The notes under the pieces: generated by a model
Seen by the model: only the letters and a program-made list of their open reading frames with translations
The model's database searches: none
What the model was told of the DNA's origin: nothing
Program-made: the position numbers and the translations under genes
From: Rhizobiales bacterium GAS188
GTDB lineage: Bacteria > Pseudomonadota > Alphaproteobacteria > Rhizobiales > Beijerinckiaceae
Length of the DNA stretch: 64,000 nt
Direction of reading: 5' to 3'
Assembly: GCA_900104855.1 (NCBI GenBank)
Contig: FNSS01000001.1
Span: forward strand, 806,001-870,000
In this document: positions 61,528 to 64,000 of the stretch, one piece after another
Position numbering within the stretch: position 1 is the stretch's first letter
Layout of the letters: every line of letters starts with the position of its first letter

Positions 61528-62694
61528 TCAGGACGCTGCGCGAAGACCGGCTCGCGCGATCCGCGTCAACGCTTCATCGAGATCCGCATCGGATGGCGTG
61601 ACGGAGAGGCGCAGATGCCCGGCGCCTGCCTCGCCGAAGGAGGAGCCGGGCAGCACCGCGATATCGATCGTCTCGAGCCAATGGCGCGCCACCTCCGCGT
61701 CGGCTGCCGCGACCGAAGGAAAGAGATAGAATGTCGCCTTCGGGGCCACGCAAGCGATCCCGTCGACCGCGTTCAAACGCGCAGCCGCGAGTTCGAGACG
61801 CTTGCGGAACATGGCACGATAGACGGGCACGATCTCGTCGTAGAGCTTGAGAGCTTCGACGCCTGCCGCCTGGATGAATCCAGGAACGCAATAGATGGAG
61901 TGCTGGATGAATTTCAGGACGGCTTTGGACGCCCCGGCCGGCAAGGCGAGATATCCGAGGCGCCACCCAGTCATGCCGAATGTCTTCGACATGCTGTCCA
62001 CGACGAATACATTTTCGCGCAAGCCCTCAATGCCCTGCATATACGGAAATATGCCGTCATGCAGGAGATCGGCATAAACCTGATCGAAGATGATCCAGAA
62101 ATCATGTTTGCGGGCGAGCTCCGCGACCAGCAGCAGCTCCTCCTTCGGAAGCACGCGGCCGGTCGGGTTGACCGGTGAGTTGAGGATGATGGCCTTGGTG
62201 CGGGGCGTGATGGCCCGCGCCAGGCTCTCGGCATCGACCCGATCGAGCATGGGGAGGGGAATGGGTATTCCGCCGCACATGCGCACACAGGGGCCATAGC
62301 TCACCCAACCCGGTACCGGCACCAGAACCTCGTCTCCGGGCTCGACCAGAGACATCAAGGATGTGAGCAGGGCGAACTTGCCGCCAGGCGTCACGATGAT
62401 GTCGGCCGGATCATAGACCGCCCCCGAAAGGCTGGCCTCGCGCGCCACGATCGCCTCGCGCAAGGCCGGCATTCCCGCGGCTTGGCCGTAATGGGTGTCG
62501 CCGGCGCGCATCGCTCGTTCCGCCGCAGCAATAATGCGCGCATCCGTCTCGATATTCGGGTCGCCGCTCGAAAGGCCGATGATCTTGCGCCCGGCGGCCC
62601 GGGCCGCCCGAACGCGCTCCGTCATCTCCACGGTCGCGGACGGCCTGAGAGAGGTCACCCGCGCGGCGAGCCTGGCAGAGATCGTCATCGTCAT
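61528..62694 (-). CDS. Class I aminotransferase (aspartate aminotransferase type)
   Basis: 388 residues from ATG 62694, which overlaps the TetR stop (TGATGA). Fold type I PLP enzyme: IGLSSGDPNIETDARI, HYGQAAGMPALREAIVAR, ILNSPVNPTGRVLPKEEL, the PLP Lys in VDSMSKTFGMTGWRLGYLALP and SSFGEAGAGHLRLSV with the carboxylate Arg. It transfers an amino group from the imported amino acid to a 2-oxo acid. It begins the downstream part of the TetR-led operon; an upstream in-frame extension is a shadow of TetR. Confidence 0.93.
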   Translation of the reverse strand: MTMTISARLAARVTSLRPSATVEMTERVRAARAAGRKIIGLSSGDPNIETDARIIAAAERAMRAGDTHYGQAAGMPALREAIVAREASLSGAVYDPADIIVTPGGKFALLTSLMSLVEPGDEVLVPVPGWVSYGPCVRMCGGIPIPLPMLDRVDAESLARAITPRTKAIILNSPVNPTGRVLPKEELLLVAELARKHDFWIIFDQVYADLLHDGIFPYMQGIEGLRENVFVVDSMSKTFGMTGWRLGYLALPAGASKAVLKFIQHSIYCVPGFIQAAGVEALKLYDEIVPVYRAMFRKRLELAAARLNAVDGIACVAPKATFYLFPSVAAADAEVARHWLETIDIAVLPGSSFGEAGAGHLRLSVTPSDADLDEALTRIARAGLRAAS

Positions 62695-63392
62695 CAACGG
62701 GCCTCGCGAAGCTTGGCGCGAGAAGCGCTCGATGCCTCGAGTCCGTGCTCGGTGGCCGGCGCGCGCAATCCCGCGGCCACGAAGGCAATCAGCTCCTTGA
62801 CGGCCCTGTCGGTGTCGGAGGGATTGCAGAGGCCATCCGACAGCGCCTGGATGCGACCTGGATTGGCGAGCGTATAATACTGGGCTCCGAGCAGGAAGTG
62901 GAACCGCCAATAGACATCCTGCGGGGACAGATGTTTGAGGAGCTTCATCAGCACATCGATGAACCGGCCGCTGACCTCGTTGAAATATCTCGCCACGAGC
63001 TGTTGCGACAATTCGGCGTGCTCATGCGCGACCGCGGCCCGCAGCCGCATGAAGCGCCTGGCGCGCTCATCCCCGCCCGGCAAGGTCAAGGCCGGGCGCA
63101 GATAGGCGTCGAGCACCTGCTCGAGCATGGGAGGGCGGCCGCGGCCTTCGCGACGAGCATCCAGCATTCGCAGGCGCTCGCCGTTCATGCTGGAGCAGCG
63201 CATCTCGAAAATGCGCTCCAGCACCACTTCCTTCGAGCCGAAATGATAATGCACCGCCGCGATATTGGCGCCGCAGGCGCGCGTGATCGAGCGCAGCGAC
63301 ACGGCGCGATAACCCTGCTCGGCGAACAGCTCCTCCGCAATTTCGAGAATGCGGCTCGGAGTGTCCAAAGCGGCATCAATCACACCATTCAT
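62694..63392 (-). CDS. TetR family transcriptional regulator
   Basis: 232 residues. N-terminal HTH: TPSRILEIAEELFAEQGYRAVSLRSITRACGANIAAVHYHFGSKEVVLERIFEMR. The C-terminal part has RPALTLPGGDERARRFMRLRAAVAHEHAELSQQL and FHFLLGAQYYTLANPGRIQALSDG, the TetR_C_7-like pattern. First gene of the operon with aminotransferase, transporter and LmbE-like genes, coupled by TGATGA; an operator-like repeat lies just upstream. Confidence 0.92.
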   Translation of the reverse strand: MNGVIDAALDTPSRILEIAEELFAEQGYRAVSLRSITRACGANIAAVHYHFGSKEVVLERIFEMRCSSMNGERLRMLDARREGRGRPPMLEQVLDAYLRPALTLPGGDERARRFMRLRAAVAHEHAELSQQLVARYFNEVSGRFIDVLMKLLKHLSPQDVYWRFHFLLGAQYYTLANPGRIQALSDGLCNPSDTDRAVKELIAFVAAGLRAPATEHGLEASSASRAKLREAR

Positions 63393-63396
63393 ACAT

Positions 63397-63423
63397 GTGA
63401 TTGAATAGGCTGTTTGAAATCAC
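63397..63423. promoter_or_regulatory. Possible TetR operator GTGATT-N15-AATCAC
   Basis: An inverted repeat lies 5-31 bases upstream of the TetR start codon: GTGATT at 63397-63402 and AATCAC at 63418-63423. It is placed for autoregulation and control of the whole operon. Half-sites are short and the spacer is long, so the call is tentative. Confidence 0.4.
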
Positions 63424-63726
63424 GTCAAGAGGCGGGCGCTAGACGGCCGCGTCATCCGGATCGGCGGCACGGCGGCTCTGGAGAAAGTGAAGCGCGCGCG
63501 GGGTCTATGAGCCTCGAATAACTTGCTTGATCAGCTGGTGCTTGTTTTGAAACGCCCCCCACCCGTACCCTCCCCAAATGCGATTCGATTGTTCCCGGAC
63601 GGTGCCTATGTCCGGCGAGCACGATCCATCACGTGGCCGCGAGCAGGCTCGCCGCAAATTGAGGCGCGATGCGCGACCTCGCTCTCGCTACACCGCGGCG
63701 ACGGGGCCGGGCGATGCGTCCGGCAA
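63424..63726. other. Intergenic region between the TetR operon and hemC
   Basis: About 300 bases with no gene-like frame. A short minus-strand frame (63842 downward) is out of frame with hemC and is a shadow. No clear repeat or RNA seen. Confidence 0.4.
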
Positions 63727-64000
63727 TCAGTTCTGAAGCAATTTGAAGTGATCGCAGTAGCTCCGGTACGAGGTCTCGAGGATCTCGACCCCCCCGCAGG
63801 CCCGCAATGTTTCAGCTGCCGCAAGCCCGAGCTCGACGGCACGCTCAGGGGGTTCGTCTTCGACGGCGATCACCCTCTCTTGACCGTCGAGCGACGTTAC
63901 CTGCGCCTGCAAGATAAGATTGCCGCTCTCCCATTTGGTGAAAACCCCAACGGGAAGGCTGCATCCGGCTCCCAAGGCTTGCATCATGGCTCGCTCGGCA
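63727..64000 (-). CDS. hemC: Hydroxymethylbilane synthase, C-terminal part (runs off the right edge)
   Basis: The last about 90 codons of a minus-strand gene: AERAMMQALGAGCSLPVGVFTKWESGNLILQAQVTSLDGQERVIAVEDEPPERAVELGLAAAETLRACGG. The AERAMMQALGAGCSLPVG block is the dipyrromethane-cofactor attachment loop of porphobilinogen deaminase, with the linking Cys. The enzyme makes the linear tetrapyrrole for haem. C-terminal domain 3 is complete. The tail after ACGG (VEILETSYRSYCDHFKLLQN) is longer than usual. A haem-pathway gene at the edge marks core chromosome. Confidence 0.88.
   Translation of the reverse strand, partial: AERAMMQALGAGCSLPVGVFTKWESGNLILQAQVTSLDGQERVIAVEDEPPERAVELGLAAAETLRACGGVEILETSYRSYCDHFKLLQN

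Overview
This window is GC-rich, coding-dense DNA that reads as a chromosome segment of an alphaproteobacterium, most likely a Hyphomicrobiales (Rhizobiales) relative of Bradyrhizobium, Bosea or Rhodopseudomonas. The clues are ATGA-overlapping operons, many CoA-linked catabolic genes, families of orphan ABC_sub_bind proteins, a DivK-like receiver, UPF0158 and DUF1993 proteins, and IS66- and IS5-type elements. The assignment rests on gene content and style only. No rRNA, tRNA or CRISPR array was seen.

Layout. (a) 1-3.3 kb: the N-terminal ketosynthase of a polyketide synthase running off the left edge, then decayed transposase remnants and a small conserved hypothetical gene. (b) 3.8-5.0 kb: a secreted class A acid phosphatase and a UPF0158 protein. 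(c) 5.2-18.6 kb plus 21.1-22.6 kb: a CoA-thioester degradation region with three acyl-CoA dehydrogenases (one frameshifted), a CaiB/BaiF enzyme, an acetyl-CoA hydrolase/transferase family enzyme, an IclR regulator, a membrane protein, a MaoC hydratase, an SDR, an HMG-CoA-synthase-like protein fused to DUF35, a thiolase and an acyl-CoA ligase. Three copies of the palindrome ATTTCR-N5-TGAAAT sit at its control points and suggest one regulon. An IS5-type element carrying a DUF1993 gene between matching 18-bp ends interrupts it at 18.7-20.1 kb.

(d) 23.0-35.6 kb: the most unusual locus. Six full-length orphan periplasmic binding proteins (ABC_sub_bind type), preceded by a 60-residue internally deleted copy, are joined end to end by the same overlap (ATCGAATGA) and then run, by the same overlap, into a 1709-residue membrane histidine kinase with six GAF domains. 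A single-domain receiver and a receiver-adenylate/guanylate cyclase follow. No permease or ATPase gene is present. I infer a multi-ligand periplasmic sensing system with phosphotransfer and cyclic-nucleotide outputs.

(e) 35.8-38.3 kb: a membrane hypothetical, a LuxR-type regulator with a degenerate receiver, and a small ORF, with two unrelated tandem repeats beside the regulator. (f) 38.4-41.9 kb: an overlapping pair, RecQ-like helicase/phosphoribosyltransferase and DprA-like protein, matching the PsyrTA (RqlHI) anti-phage toxin-antitoxin architecture. (g) 42.1-47.1 kb: an M20 amidohydrolase, a nitronate monooxygenase-like enzyme, a DsbA-type isomerase, an HxlR regulator with three operator-like palindromes, an SDR and a MerR/TipA-type regulator. 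(h) 47.3-57.6 kb: a LysR regulator divergent from a tightly packed catabolic operon (MFS, RraA-like, PotDABC-like ABC transporter, creatininase, gamma-glutamyltransferase-like, 2-hydroxyacid dehydrogenase). (i) 57.8-63.4 kb: an opposing operon TetR - aminotransferase - polar amino-acid ABC transporter - LmbE/GalB-like enzyme, facing (h) across a long inverted repeat. (j) The right edge holds the 3' end of hemC.
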